Source: Halichondria panicea
Lineage: Eukaryota > Porifera > Demospongiae > Suberitida > Halichondriidae
Reading direction: 5' to 3'
Assembly (NCBI RefSeq): GCF_963675165.1
Contig: NC_087386.1
Span: 1,414,931 to 1,478,930, forward strand
DNA: 64,000 nucleotides
Both the position numbers and the translations under genes were made by a program. The notes beneath the pieces were generated by a model, which saw only the letters and a program-made list of their open reading frames with translations, did not search any database and was not told the origin of the DNA. Shown here piece by piece: positions 19,745-30,276 of the stretch. Positions within the stretch are counted from its first letter, which is position 1, and each line of letters starts with the position of its first letter.

Positions 19745-20773
19745 ATGGAAAAGAAGGAAACGGAAAACGGAAACGGAAAACGGAACTTTCTCAGCTAGAT
19801 CTATCTAAAGTTAGCGACCATTACCATTCTGTATTTTTTGCAGTGAATATCAAGAAGAACATCAGTGAAAGTTGATAGCAGAGTTGTAGAAAGATGTATT
19901 TGTATTAAAAGGGGTGCTGTGGGGAAGCCTATCCATCTAGCTATTACATTCAAGGAGCAACTAGGTAAGGTAGCTTGAGACAAGTGGGTGCTTCTGTTCA
20001 TGTTCACTTCATTCACTCAATCTCATCAGTACAGGGCTTTTATGCTTTCATGTTCACTTCACTCTCATCAGTTAAATTACCATTCTGTGTTTTAAATTGA
20101 ACATATAAATCAATGAATAAATAAGTAAACATGAAGCAAGTGAAGTAAAAACTGAAAACCGAACAAGTACAAGACTACCATGCAGTACTGTTTTACTTTA
20201 GATGGCTATAGGTTCAGCCATTGCTGCTTTATCTTTAGGGTCTTACTTCTCCAACATAATTACAATCTTGTGTAAGGTTCAGCCATCAAGTTGCCATGCA
20301 ATGTTGCAGCACAGTTGATGGTTTGCAAGGGTCTTACTTCTCCAACATAATTACAATCTTGCCTAACGTCATCTGTTACTTGTGAAAGCTGGATGTATTC
20401 AGTTCTCAGATTCAGGCCTCCTATACTTGCTTTTCCATGTACTCACTACTTTCATATCAGTCGATCAAACAGGTTCACTTCATTCACTCTGATCGACCAG
20501 GGGCGTAGGAAGCATGCTCTGGAGCACCCCCTTGTCTCAAGCTACATTATCTTGTTGCTCCTTGAAGCTTCTTGAAGCTAGATAGGCTTCCTACAACTAG
20601 CTCAGCTCTCAACTTTCTGTTCAGTCATATTCATGTCACAAAACACAGAATGGTAATGGTCGTTAACTTTACACAGCTGAGATAATATTTCCTTTTTCCG
20701 TTTTCCGTTTCCGCCTTCCGTTTTCGTTTTCGTTTCCGCCTTCCGTTTCCGTTTTCCGTTTCCTTCTTTTCCA
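19745..20773. mobile_element. ~1.03-kb foldback with GGAAAACGGAAAC-repeat ends
   Basis: The left end ATGGAAAAGAAGGAAACGG... continues as GGAAAACGGAAAC repeats and is mirrored at the right end (...CCGTTTCCTTCTTTTCCAT). Further inside, TTAGCGACCATTACCATTCT (19811) pairs with AGAATGGTAATGGTCGTTAA (20647). An internal direct repeat GGGTCTTACTTCTCCAACAT occurs at 20238 and 20329. Unit 2 runs from GACATCATGGG straight to a sequence like the right flank (near 51590-51605), so this segment is absent there. No transposase-like frame was seen; the target duplication is unclear. Confidence 0.75.
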
Positions 20774-21014
20774 TTCACATGTATTATCAGTAACCTGTGT
20801 ACTCTAATGTAACTCATTAGTAACACACCTATAATAATTATAATATGCTAGAAATGCTCGTTTCTGTCTTTCTTGTACTTATATCAAAACATAAACTCTA
20901 TTCTGCTCCCAGACAATTAGAAAATAACCGTGCTTTAGAAAAGTTTATTTCTAAAGCACAGCCGGACCTGAGACTACTCCATGCAACCTCATGACCACGT
21001 TCGGTATCGTAAAA

Positions 21015-21101
21015 CTGTAACGCTATCTTTATCATTGAAACAAAAACTTAGCAGCACATTAGTTTATATAAGAAAAACAAGTACAAGTTGCATACATGAC
21101 A
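21015..21101 (+). promoter_or_regulatory. Upstream block stranded about 1 kb from its gene
   Basis: ACTGTAACGCTATCTTTATC, ATTGAAACAAAAACTTAGCA and GCACATTAG resemble the block directly upstream of the 9699 and 13950 genes. Here a 912-bp element (21165-22076) separates it from the ATG at 22106. Same arrangement in unit 2 (about 51822-51909). Confidence 0.35.
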
Positions 21102-21164
21102 AGGGGGGGGGGGGGTCAAAATGTGCTACTAATTACCATAGAAAAGATAGTGATTAGATCTATA

Positions 21165-22076
21165 CAGGGTTTTGCAGAATTCTTGCAACAGGGCTAAACA
21201 GACACAGCAATGACTTCCATATATGGAAGTCAAGTCAACTGCTGACTTAAAATATTGTGTGTACATGTATGTATGTAGGGTGTCATACTGCTCATACAGG
21301 GGAGGGATATGATTATATCTCTCCTCTGGCTCCAATTCCCCCCCCCCTAAAATGTGCATTTAGGTACTCAGTTGTATTTGTGTGTCCATAGCGGTAGGGT
21401 ATTGAAATAACTGTTGACTTTTTGTTTATGTTCTGGTGATGTTTCAAAGTCCCCTCTCTAATTCAAAATCCTGTATGACACCCTGGTATGTGTATAATTA
21501 TTTGAATTGAAAGTTGTCCTGTGAGCCTAAAAGAGAGCTAATTCAAAATCCTGTATGACACCCTGGTATGTGTATAATTATTTGAATTGAAAGTTGTCCT
21601 GTGAGCCTAAAAGAGAGCATCACAAGATCAGGAGGACATCCTGACAAGATTTAAGGTGGTGAACGGTGCACCAGGTGGAAATGTCATAAAGTTGGTGACA
21701 AGACAATTTGCTTCAACTGTGTAGAACTGTTGCTCTTTTCAATGACACCCTGATAAGCATTTCCATGGTGCACCACCCACCACCTTAATTAAATCTTGTG
21801 AATAAGCTGATGCTCTCTTAAGGCTTCAGGACATCTTTCAATTCAAAATACAGATACCTGCACATGTACAATAATAAAAGTAATAATAAAAATTAATAGT
21901 AAAAGTCAGCAGTTGACTTCCATATATGGAAGTCATTGCTGTGTCTGCTTAGCCCTGTTACAATAACTCTGCAAAACCCTGTACCCAAAATATTATAGTC
22001 AGCAGTTGACTTCCATATATATGGAAGTCTTTGCAGTGTCTGTTTAGCCCTGTTGCAAGGATTTTGCAAAACCCTG
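21165..22076. mobile_element. 912-bp TA-flanked inverted-repeat element
   Basis: The left end CAGGGTTTTGCAGAATTCTT...GACTTCCATATATGGAAGTC is mirrored by the right end ...AGCCCTGTTGCAAGGATTTT GCAAAACCCTG, with TA on both outer sides (21163-21164 and 22077-22078). A second right-end-like copy is at 21906-21982. The middle holds another inverted pair (GGTGCACCAGGTGGAAATG and CATTTCCATGGTGCACCACC) and an 80-bp tandem duplication (21457-21616). TA flanks and length fit a non-autonomous Tc1/mariner-like element. It ends 29 bp before the ATG of the 22106 gene. Confidence 0.75.
21457..21616. repeat. 80-bp perfect tandem duplication
   Basis: The unit starting CTAATTCAAAATCCTGTATG occurs twice in a row with a period of 80. 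Unit 2 has one copy (from about 52265), so the duplication arose in unit 1 after the units separated. Confidence 0.9.
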
Positions 22077-22105
22077 TAGAGCATCAGCTTGAAATAAGTG
22101 AAAGA

Positions 22106-23728
22106 ATGGACTCCACTAACAGCAGCTCAGGGGACCATACAAAGCCAGTGATGAGAAAGAGATGCAAGTATCAAGTGAGGTGGTTCTATTCAAAAGGAGC
22201 ATTTCTTATTCTACTGTGGACTACACTTATCAGTGCACTTCTGGGATTTTATGTAACAAGTTTGGGACAAACTATCCTTTTAGGAACATTCGAGAAGAAC
22301 GATTTACCAATTGTATTCATAGCGCCGCCATTTTTAACTTTCCTTGCTATTCCATTCCTAGGATGGTTAGCAGATGCTAAGCTTGGAAACTACAGAGTCT
22401 TTAAATTAAACTGTTTCTTATTACTAATTGGAACAATCTTCTGCTCCATTCATACTCTCTACTTTCCCATGCTAAACTCTGTTGCACTAAGATACACAGA
22501 TGCTGTCATTGTAGTACTAGGATATGCAGTGGGTGCAGCAAGTATAGCAGTTTGCTTAATGATCGCCTTGCAGCTTGGTTTAGATCAAATGCCAGATGCT
22601 TCTTCCACTAACGTTTCAAGTTTCATCAGTTGGTTTGGGTTTTTAATCTTTCTTGGGTTCTGGATTTCTAACTGGTTATCGAATGCACTCATTTATTGCA
22701 TACCGTTACTTTTGACAATCGACGATATTTTGAAAATGCAACTGTTTACCTTATACCCAGTAATATGTTTGGCAATTATCTGCTCTTCAATGTTTTTGCT
22801 AGCTCCAAAATGGCTAATTATAGAACCAAAGTCGCCTAAAGCCATCAAAACCATCTACCAGGTTCTCAAGTTTGCGGCCAAGCACAAGGCTCCTATTTAT
22901 CGCAGTGCTCTGACATACTGGGAGGAAGACGTACCTTCTAGACTAGACCTGGGGAAGACAAAATACGGTGGTCCATTTTCTACAGAGCAAGTTCAAGATG
23001 TGAACACGTTTCTAAGAATACTTGTGATGTCTTTCCCAATATTCGTCATTTTAACATCGGGTGGGAATATACTCATCAATTTCACGGTTGTTGATCAAGA
23101 CGTAATATTTGATGCAATGCAATATTATCTTAACCCCAACATCACCGAATGTACATCAAGCATTGTATACAATTTTAGTTGCAACTTTTGGTGGAGTGGT
23201 ATCGTTACAATAGTTGTCTACGAGTTTGCATTATATCCATTCATAAGAAACAAAGTACCCAGCTCTATCCGACGAATTGGAGGTGCGGCTCTACTGTACA
23301 TATTACTGAATATTCTTAATTTGGCCATGCAATTTTATCCATATGCACGAGCATCAGTACTTTTTATGGGGGCTCTCAGTGGCTTCTTATCTGTACTCTT
23401 AATAAACGGAATACTAGAATTTGTGTGTGCCCAGTCACCATACAACATGCGAGGACTTTTAACTGGCTACATGATATTTCTTGTGCTTCTATCAGTATCT
23501 GCCAACTTTCTCATGAGATATTTCCACATTTTGATCAATAAACATTCGAAATATTACGTTATCCCTTCAATATCAACTGCACTGAGTTTAGTTGGATTGG
23601 TCCTGTACTGCCTCCTGGCTCGCTGGTACAAGTGGAGAGTTAGAGACGAGGACTACAATGCACACAGAGTGGTGGAGGAGGTCTATGATCGATACCTCTC
23701 TCATGTACAGAATAACTGTGTACCTTAA
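22106..23728 (+). CDS. POT/PTR (SLC15)-like membrane transporter, intact, 540 aa
   Basis: Canonical start MDSTNSSSGDHTKPVMRKRC. The open frame reaches 25 codons further up into the adjoining mobile element, but only from a TTG. GWLADAKLGNYRVF, LGLDQMPDASSTNVSSF, the helix 6-7 loop and EFVCAQSPYNMRG are all present. The loop has FSTEQVQDVNTF where others have TTEQVEDVKTF. The tail reads RWYKWRVRDEDYNAH and ends YLSHVQNNCVP, like the 1085 gene. A mobile element ends 29 bp before the ATG, so promoter use may differ from other members. The unit-2 copy (53483-55095) is broken. Confidence 0.83.
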   Translation: MDSTNSSSGDHTKPVMRKRCKYQVRWFYSKGAFLILLWTTLISALLGFYVTSLGQTILLGTFEKNDLPIVFIAPPFLTFLAIPFLGWLADAKLGNYRVFKLNCFLLLIGTIFCSIHTLYFPMLNSVALRYTDAVIVVLGYAVGAASIAVCLMIALQLGLDQMPDASSTNVSSFISWFGFLIFLGFWISNWLSNALIYCIPLLLTIDDILKMQLFTLYPVICLAIICSSMFLLAPKWLIIEPKSPKAIKTIYQVLKFAAKHKAPIYRSALTYWEEDVPSRLDLGKTKYGGPFSTEQVQDVNTFLRILVMSFPIFVILTSGGNILINFTVVDQDVIFDAMQYYLNPNITECTSSIVYNFSCNFWWSGIVTIVVYEFALYPFIRNKVPSSIRRIGGAALLYILLNILNLAMQFYPYARASVLFMGALSGFLSVLLINGILEFVCAQSPYNMRGLLTGYMIFLVLLSVSANFLMRYFHILINKHSKYYVIPSISTALSLVGLVLYCLLARWYKWRVRDEDYNAHRVVEEVYDRYLSHVQNNCVP

Positions 23729-23979
23729 GAGTGATAGTCAAGGACAACATGAGTCACATGACTGAACTGACTACACTCATGCATAACGCACTATCTGTTT
23801 CTGAATCACCACAAGTTTAAACATTTAGTTTCAATGTGAGTGTTATTTTGTTATTAATTTTTATGAAATACCCTACAATATAAACAAGGTTACGTGTACA
23901 CAGCTGGAACCATGCATATGTTATATAAAGCATACATGCATGTACCTAGTCAAGACTCACCTTAATGCTTAACAGGTAT
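23729..23979. other. 3' flank shared with the 1085-type gene
   Basis: Parallel to 2663-2909 up to TTAACAGGTAT, where the foldback begins. No gene. Confidence 0.6.
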
Positions 23980-26689
23980 CCGACTAGAAAAACATTTGCA
24001 ATGTGAAAAATTGCTAGGATTGGCCAGGGGAATCACAAAAAAGCGTGGAAACAAGAAATCCGACGAGAGTATAACTCCAATCCGTTACAACGTCAATCAC
24101 ATGTACTGGTAGTTTCCATGTTTTCCCGGCCAATATAATATAAATACGCAATTTTTACTGGTGGGGTGATGACCAATCCTTTTACATGTATTAGTAAAAC
24201 CAGTAGGTTTTACCAACTCTTCAATCTATGGTTTTACATAGGATTGGCAGTGGGTTTGCCCGTATTTAGCAATATTTCGACTCATGTTTAAACTGTTCTA
24301 TCTCTGCAAGGAAAGGCCATATCAAGGAACTGGCTAGACAGATAGTTTATTTAGCCTTTTCTCTCTTTGTATCTCTCATTTCATAATCCATGAACATTTT
24401 AATGAATGAATATTGTCATTTTAAAAATTGCACTATTTCCACATTTCACCGCACTTTGTCTGACTGACTAAGTGAGTAAGTAAGTTTCTTGCCCAGCATT
24501 TGCTCCAAGTACAGCCATCTCCAGGACATTCTGCACAGGGTTTCCAAACCACTACAACCTGGATTACAAAGCGCTTCTTCAGATTTGCGCGATTGCTTCC
24601 ACGAGGCAGATGACCTCTCAGTCTCTATTTCTCTTACCTAGACAATTCCGCCATCTTTAATGACTCACAGCAATTGCATTGTGGCCACTTAATAATAGAT
24701 AGGCGTGGCTAATAAACCGTGCGCCTAGAATCAGTGCAGCAGTGCTTTTCCAGAGCCTGAGGTGTTTAATCACACTGTTCAGCTCTAGCTCCCTTTCTCT
24801 GACAGGCATGCTATATGCACTGGCTAGATATCATGCTCTTAAAATGGCTGTCATTTAATACTGATACAAATTCAACATATCAAGCAATAATTATTACTCA
24901 TTACTATAATTATTAGTCCAGAGATATTCGAGAAAATATCTGATTAGTCCTGTCTTCTCTTCTCTTGAACTTCTGTACTGCCTCTTGACGTTCCACTTAT
25001 GCATGTCATGATACGTAAACTGTACTGAAAAAGAAAGGGAATCCGACTAGAAAAACATTTGCAATGTGAAAAATTGCTAGGATTGGCCAGGGGAACCACA
25101 AAAAAGCATGGAAACAAGAAATCAGATGAGAGCATAACTCCAATCCGTTACAACGTCATGAACATGTACAATACATAGTATATTAAATAATAGACTGTGT
25201 TCCAGATCCACCACATCATTCCATGCAGGTGACCAGTACGATCCGTGCATGCATGTTATACTACGCATGGATGGACTGTGTGTATACCTGTGCTCAACAC
25301 TGCATGTATTAGGAACATCAATTCATCACAAATCATCATGATTATGTGCCCGCACATTCCAAAATGGATAAATATATAGGGATTGGTCATCACTCCACCA
25401 GTAAAAATTGCGTGGCATATTGGCTGGGAAAACATGGGAAAACTACCAGTACATGTGATTGACGTTGTAACGGATTGGAGTTATGCTCTCGTCTGATTTC
25501 TTGTTTCCACGCTTTTTTGTGGTTCCCCTGGCCAATCCTAGCAATTTTTCACATTGCAAATGTTTTTCTATACATCCATTTTGGAATGTGCGGGCATATA
25601 ATCATGATGATTTGTGATGAATTGATGTTCCTAATACATGCAGTGTTGAGCACAGGTACACACAGTCCATCCATGCGTAGTAACATGCACGGACCATACT
25701 GGTGACCTGCATGGAATGATGACTGTGGTGGATGGAAGCTGGTAGATGGATCTGGAACACAGTCTATATACTATGTATTGTACATGTTCATGACGTTGTA
25801 ACAGATTGGAGTCATGCTCTCGTCAGATTTCTTGTTTCCACGCTTTTTTGTGGTTTCCCTGGCCAATCCTAGCAATTTTTCACATTGCAAAATTTTTCTA
25901 GTCGGATTCCCTTTCTTTTTCCGTACAAGTGGAACGTCAAGAGGCAGTACAGAAGTTCAAGAAGAGAAGACAGGACTAATCAGATATCTTCTCGAATATC
26001 TCTGGACTAATAATTATAGTATTAAATGAGTAATATTGATATGTTGAATTCGTGAATCATTATTAATTAAATGACAGCCATTTTAAGAGCATGATACATA
26101 GCCAGTGCATATAGCATGCTTGTCAGAGAAAGGGAGCTAGAGCTGAACAGTGTGAAAAAAAGCAACACCTCAGGCTCTGGAAAAGTGATTTTAGCCGTAC
26201 GGTTTCTTAGCCACGCCTATCTATTATTTGGCCACAACGCAATTGATGAGTCATTAAAGATGGCGGAATTGTCTAGGTAAGAGAAATAGAGACTGAAAGG
26301 TCATCTGCCTCGTGGAAGCAATCGCAAATCTGAAGAAGCGCTTTGTAATCCAGGTTGTAGTCGTTTGGAAACCATGTGCAGAATGTCCTGGAGAGGGCTG
26401 TACTTGGAGTAAATGCTGGGCAAGAAACTTACTCACTCACTCACTCCACTCACTTATTTTGACTCATGTTCAATCTCTGCAGGCAAAGGCCACATCAAGA
26501 AACTGAATGGACAGATAGTTTATTTAGCCTTTTCTCTCTTTGTATCTCTCATTTCATAATCCATGAACGTTTTAAATGTATGAATATTGTCATTTTAAAA
26601 ATTGCACTATTTCGAAGTTTCACCGCTCGTTGTCTGACTGGTAAGTAAGTAAGTGAAATATTGCTAAACACGGGCAAACCCACTGCCAA
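23980..26689. mobile_element. 2.7-kb composite foldback element
   Basis: It begins at CCGACTAGAAAAACATTTGC, right after the 3' flank of the 22106 gene, and ends at CCCACTGCCAA, directly against a truncated family gene. Two arms of about 0.9 kb, 24481-25373 and 25569-26431, are inverted copies (for example CTTGCCCAGCATTTGCTCC against its complement near 26420). Other inverted or direct pairs are 23980-24180 with 25390-25565, 24290-24480 with 26455-26650, and TTGGCAGTGGGTTTGCCCG (24244) with CGGGCAAACCCACTGCCAA (26671). No transposase frame. Present in unit 2 at 55346-59137. Confidence 0.8.
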
Positions 26690-27262
26690 CCTTCCTAAGA
26701 ATACTTGTGATGTCTTTCCCAATATTCATTATTTCAACAGCGTGTGAATTTATTTTCAGTTATGGTACATTGATGGAGTTTATCAGAGTATTGCATCATC
26801 ACAACCCCAACATCACCGAAGTGTCGTATGCAATTTTAGTTGCAACTTTTGGTGGAGTGGTATCGTTACAACAGTTGTCTATGAGTTTGCATTATATCCA
26901 TTTATAAGAACCAAAGTTCCCAGCTCTATCCGACGAATTGGAGGTGCGGCTCTACTTAATCTGATACTGAATTTTCTATATTATTTTGGTATGATATTTA
27001 CACATTAATACTTTACACAGAGATTCTCAGAGGCTTCTTATTTGTACTCTTGCTATTTGGAATACTGGAATTTGTGTGTGCCCAGTCACCATACAACATG
27101 CGAGGACTTCTGACTGGCTACATGATTTTTCTCATATTTCTATCACTATTGACAAGCATATTTCTTGGATTTCTACAAAAAATATAATTATTTGCCAATA
27201 TACACTCTCCCTTTAATATATACTGCACTGAGTGTGATTGGATTGGTCCTGTACTGCCTCCT
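26690..27262 (+). pseudogene. POT-like transporter fragment (helices 7-12), truncated at both ends
   Basis: It starts abruptly at CCTTCCTAAGAATACTTGTG (loop residues TFLRILV) immediately after the foldback and stops at GGTCCTGTACTGCCTCCT in helix 12. Frame breaks occur near 26820-26910 and 27005, and a stop follows LGFLQKI near 27187. It still contains EFVCAQSPYNMRG. Same fragment at 59138-59710. Confidence 0.85.
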
Positions 27263-27755
27263 ACCTATTAAGATTTATAAGACACCTGTATTTTTTTTAC
27301 ATAGGACACCATTTATTATCTAAAATACCTATTATTGATTACCGTATAGCGGGTATATTTTGAGGGTATAAACTTTCACGGATTGACAGTTAGAAAAGTT
27401 TTTGTGGATTTAATTTTCACGGAATAGCAGCCTCTCTGCAGCATGCATGCATGCGATATTAAATTCGTGGGTATAAATGTTCGCGGTACATGCTTAATCA
27501 GCGAAAACCGCAAACATTTTATACCCTCGAAATATGCACACTATACGATATACTAAGACACCTATTTATTCAATGAAAATGTGAGAGACATGCACAACTG
27601 GCATTTGACTCATTTGGACCCCCTATAGTTCTTAAGGGTGACAATGGGTGGAGTGCACGGGTGACAAACAAGGAATATGAGTGGGAACACCTGTGCTCAG
27701 CAGAATGAGTACCTACACCATGTATGTAGCCATTGTTTTAATGCGATAGAGTAAT
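27263..27755. other. Spacer with a MITE
   Basis: Non-coding sequence between two gene fragments; it contains the element at 27342-27548. Repeated motifs ACCTATTA/ACACCT flank that element. Repeated at 59711-60203. Confidence 0.6.
27342..27548. mobile_element. ~207-bp TA-flanked MITE
   Basis: The left end CCGTATAGCGGGTATATTTT, then GAGGGTATAAA, pairs with the right end TTTATACCCTCGAAATATGC ACACTATACGA; about 25 of 31 positions match. TA lies on both sides. Inner arms CTTTCACGG and CCGCAAAC also pair loosely. Same element at 59790-59995. Confidence 0.75.
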
Positions 27756-28022
27756 ATGCGAAGACTTCTGACTGGCTACATGATATTTCTTGTGCTTCTC
27801 TCAGTATCTGCCAACTTTCTCATGAGATTTTTCCACATTTTGATCAATAAACATTCGAAATATTACATTATCCCTTCAATATCAACTGCACTGAGTGTGA
27901 TTGGATTGGTCCTATATTGCCTCCTGGCCCGCTGGTATAAGAGGAGAGTTAGAGACGAGGACTACAATTCACACAGAGTAGTGGAGGAGGTCTATGATCG
28001 ATACCTCTCTCATGTACAGTAG
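27756..28022 (+). pseudogene. POT-like transporter fragment (last 88 codons)
   Basis: Homology starts exactly at ATGCGAAGACTTCTGACTGG, the codons of MRGLLTG in helix 10 (here MRRLLTG), and is open to YLSHVQ and TAG at 28022. The upstream 0.5 kb is unrelated. The gene at 1-408 keeps the missing upstream part. The ATG is internal to the family protein, so expression as a small protein is unlikely. Confidence 0.8.
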
Positions 28023-28698
28023 AGACAAGAACAACTATGCACCTATATAGTGAAAATCAACTGCCATACTGTTTCACCACAAGCTTAAATTTGGTTTCAT
28101 TATGTGAGTGCTATTTTCTTGTTCTACAGGTAGATTTGTTTGCGAATTCACTGTTTAGCTCATATTATTTTGCTGGTATTAAATTCTGCTCAAATTGTGA
28201 AATTAATGTTATTCATAACGTTTCTAATTACTCGCAAGTGGTTTTAATGAGTTCATCGCAATTTCCAATTATCTGTGAGTACAGTGACTCATTTGCAGAA
28301 ATAGCAGAAATTAAATACTCGCGAAAATATGTCACCTTAAAATTAAGGTACTTTTCATCTTGTTATGCCTCGAGGCGTAGCCGCACGAGGGATACTTGTT
28401 CACAAAGGAGGGGTAAGTATATAGCTATCATGAACAGCAACAAATGTAACACCAGCCCTGCATGGGAAGCATACAAATATTATGTCATTGCAAAACTGAA
28501 ACATACGAAACATAATTATTATTATTATACATCCTTATCAGAGTTGGGACAAGCATGTTGTTTGTTCACCAACAGCACATTACATTATTCATATCACAAT
28601 TATAACAACTTTCCTGGGGAAAAGTTATAATTGGCTTCAAGCATCTGAAAAGAATAACTCCACTAACAGCAGCTCAAGAGTCAACCATATTAATTAGT
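28023..28698. other. Intergenic spacer (copy of 409-1084)
   Basis: Nearly identical to 409-1084. An open frame of about 200 codons crosses it, but it is not kept in the copy at 60471-61151. No gene called. Confidence 0.6.
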
Positions 28699-30276
28699 AT
28701 GAAGCTAGTGATGGGAAAGAGGTGCAAGTATCAAGTGAGGTATTTCTATTCAAAAGGAGCATTTCTTGTTCTATTGTGGACTACACTTATCAGTGCAACT
28801 GTGGGGTCATATCAATTTGGAGGAAGGCTCATCATAGGATCACATCGGAAGAATGTTTCTATAGTGCTCGTGGCACTATCATGTTTAACTTGTATTACCA
28901 TCCCACTGCTAGGATGGTTAGCAGATGCTAAACTTGGAAACTACAGAGTCTTTAAATTAAGTTGCTTCCTTTTACTAGTTGCAGCAATAGTCATTTCCAT
29001 CAATGTTCTATGCTTTCCCATGCTAAGCTCTGTTGCGCTACAGTACACAAGTGATGTCATCCTAGCACCAGTATTCGCAGTGAGTGCAGCAAGTACAGCA
29101 GTTTGCTTAATGACAGCCTTACAGCTTGGTCTAGATCAAATGCCAGATGCTTCTTCCACTAACATTTCAAGTTTTATCAGTTGGTTTGTATTTTCAATTG
29201 TTTTTGGGTTCTGGATTCCTGAGTTGCTATTGTATGCACTCCTTTATTGCACACATTCTTCGAGTCTCAACATTTCACAATTATTCAGCTTATTTCCAGT
29301 GATTTGTATGGTTATCATTTGCTCTTCAATGTTTTTGTTAGCTCCAAAATGGCTAATTATAGAACCAAAGTCACCTCGAGCCCTCAAAACCATCTACCAA
29401 GTTCTCAAGTTTGCAGCCAAGCACAAGGCTCCTATTTATCGCAGTGCTCTCACATACTGGGAGGAAGATGTACCCTCTAGACTGGACCTGGGGAAGACAA
29501 AATATGGTGGACCATTCACTACTGAGCAAGTAGAGGATGTGAAAATCTTCCTAAGAATACTTGTGACGTCTTTACCAATATTTATCATTTTAACAGCACG
29601 AGGGTATATGAATCCACTCAGTTTCATAGTTGACAGTAATGTGAGAAAGATTAGCATAGAAGTACTGCATCTTATCAACCACAACATCACCGAATGTATG
29701 TCAAGTGTCGTATACACTTTCAGTTTCAACTGTTTGTGGAGTGGTATTGTTACAACAGTTGTTTATGAATTTGCATTGTATCCGTTTATAAAAAAAAAAG
29801 TAACCAGCTCTATTCGGCGAATTGGAGCTGCGGCTTTATTTAACATGCTACTGAATATTCTATATTTGGCTGCACAATTCTGTCCTCATGTATGGGGATC
29901 AGTTTTACATTGTGTCGTGGAATTTTTCAGTGGCATCATGTTTGTAGTTTTATTAAATGGCATACTGGAATTTGTGTGTGCCCAGTCACCATACAACATG
30001 CGAGGACTTCTGACTGGCTACATGATGTTTCTATTGTTTCTCTCGCTATCTCTGAACATCTTTAACGCATTACTACTATATTCAAATCATATACATGCAC
30101 TTCACATTGTCCCTTCAATATCAACTGCACTGAGTGTGATTGGATTGGTCCTGTACTGCCTCCTGGCTCGCTGGTATAAGAGGAGAGTTAGAGACGAGGA
30201 CTACAATGCACACAGAGTGGTGGAGGAGGTCTATGATCGATACCTCTCTCATGTACAGAATAACTGTGTGCCTTAA
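28699..30276 (+). CDS. POT/PTR (SLC15)-like membrane transporter, intact, 525 aa
   Basis: Unit-2 copy of the 1085 gene, starting MKLVMGKRCKYQVRYFYSKG. As in that copy, the ancestral MDSTNSSS start is lost (GAATAACTCC) and an internal ATG takes over. Diagnostic differences from the 1085 copy include TCITIP, MLSSV, VICMV, EEDVPS, INHNITE, FIKKKVT and VVLLNG. The NIT sequon, helix-2 signature and helix-10 motif are kept. The 61152 copy is a mosaic of this one and the 1085 copy. Confidence 0.82.
   Translation: MKLVMGKRCKYQVRYFYSKGAFLVLLWTTLISATVGSYQFGGRLIIGSHRKNVSIVLVALSCLTCITIPLLGWLADAKLGNYRVFKLSCFLLLVAAIVISINVLCFPMLSSVALQYTSDVILAPVFAVSAASTAVCLMTALQLGLDQMPDASSTNISSFISWFVFSIVFGFWIPELLLYALLYCTHSSSLNISQLFSLFPVICMVIICSSMFLLAPKWLIIEPKSPRALKTIYQVLKFAAKHKAPIYRSALTYWEEDVPSRLDLGKTKYGGPFTTEQVEDVKIFLRILVTSLPIFIILTARGYMNPLSFIVDSNVRKISIEVLHLINHNITECMSSVVYTFSFNCLWSGIVTTVVYEFALYPFIKKKVTSSIRRIGAAALFNMLLNILYLAAQFCPHVWGSVLHCVVEFFSGIMFVVLLNGILEFVCAQSPYNMRGLLTGYMMFLLFLSLSLNIFNALLLYSNHIHALHIVPSISTALSVIGLVLYCLLARWYKRRVRDEDYNAHRVVEEVYDRYLSHVQNNCVP

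Larger units (their letters stand above)
409..28022. repeat. Segmental tandem duplication, unit 1 (27.6 kb)
   Basis: Gene order, spacers and most bases recur in unit 2 at a nearly constant offset. The offset is 27,614 for the 1085 and 3569 genes and 27,502-27,505 from the 7263 gene to the 13950 gene; the change is mainly a minisatellite copy difference at 5589-5820. Collinearity breaks after 15545, where this unit has an extra gene (15862-17457) and a chimeric pseudogene (17784-19374). It resumes at about 19375. Unit limits are set arbitrarily at the equivalent stop codons 408 and 28022; the true duplication joints are not identifiable. Confidence 0.9.

Noticed and set aside
24944-26506. Open frames of 60-80 codons in the foldback arms (both strands, repeated in unit 2)
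   Set aside because: They come from the inverted repeat read in both directions and have no protein resemblance. Repetition comes from the repeat, not from coding selection.
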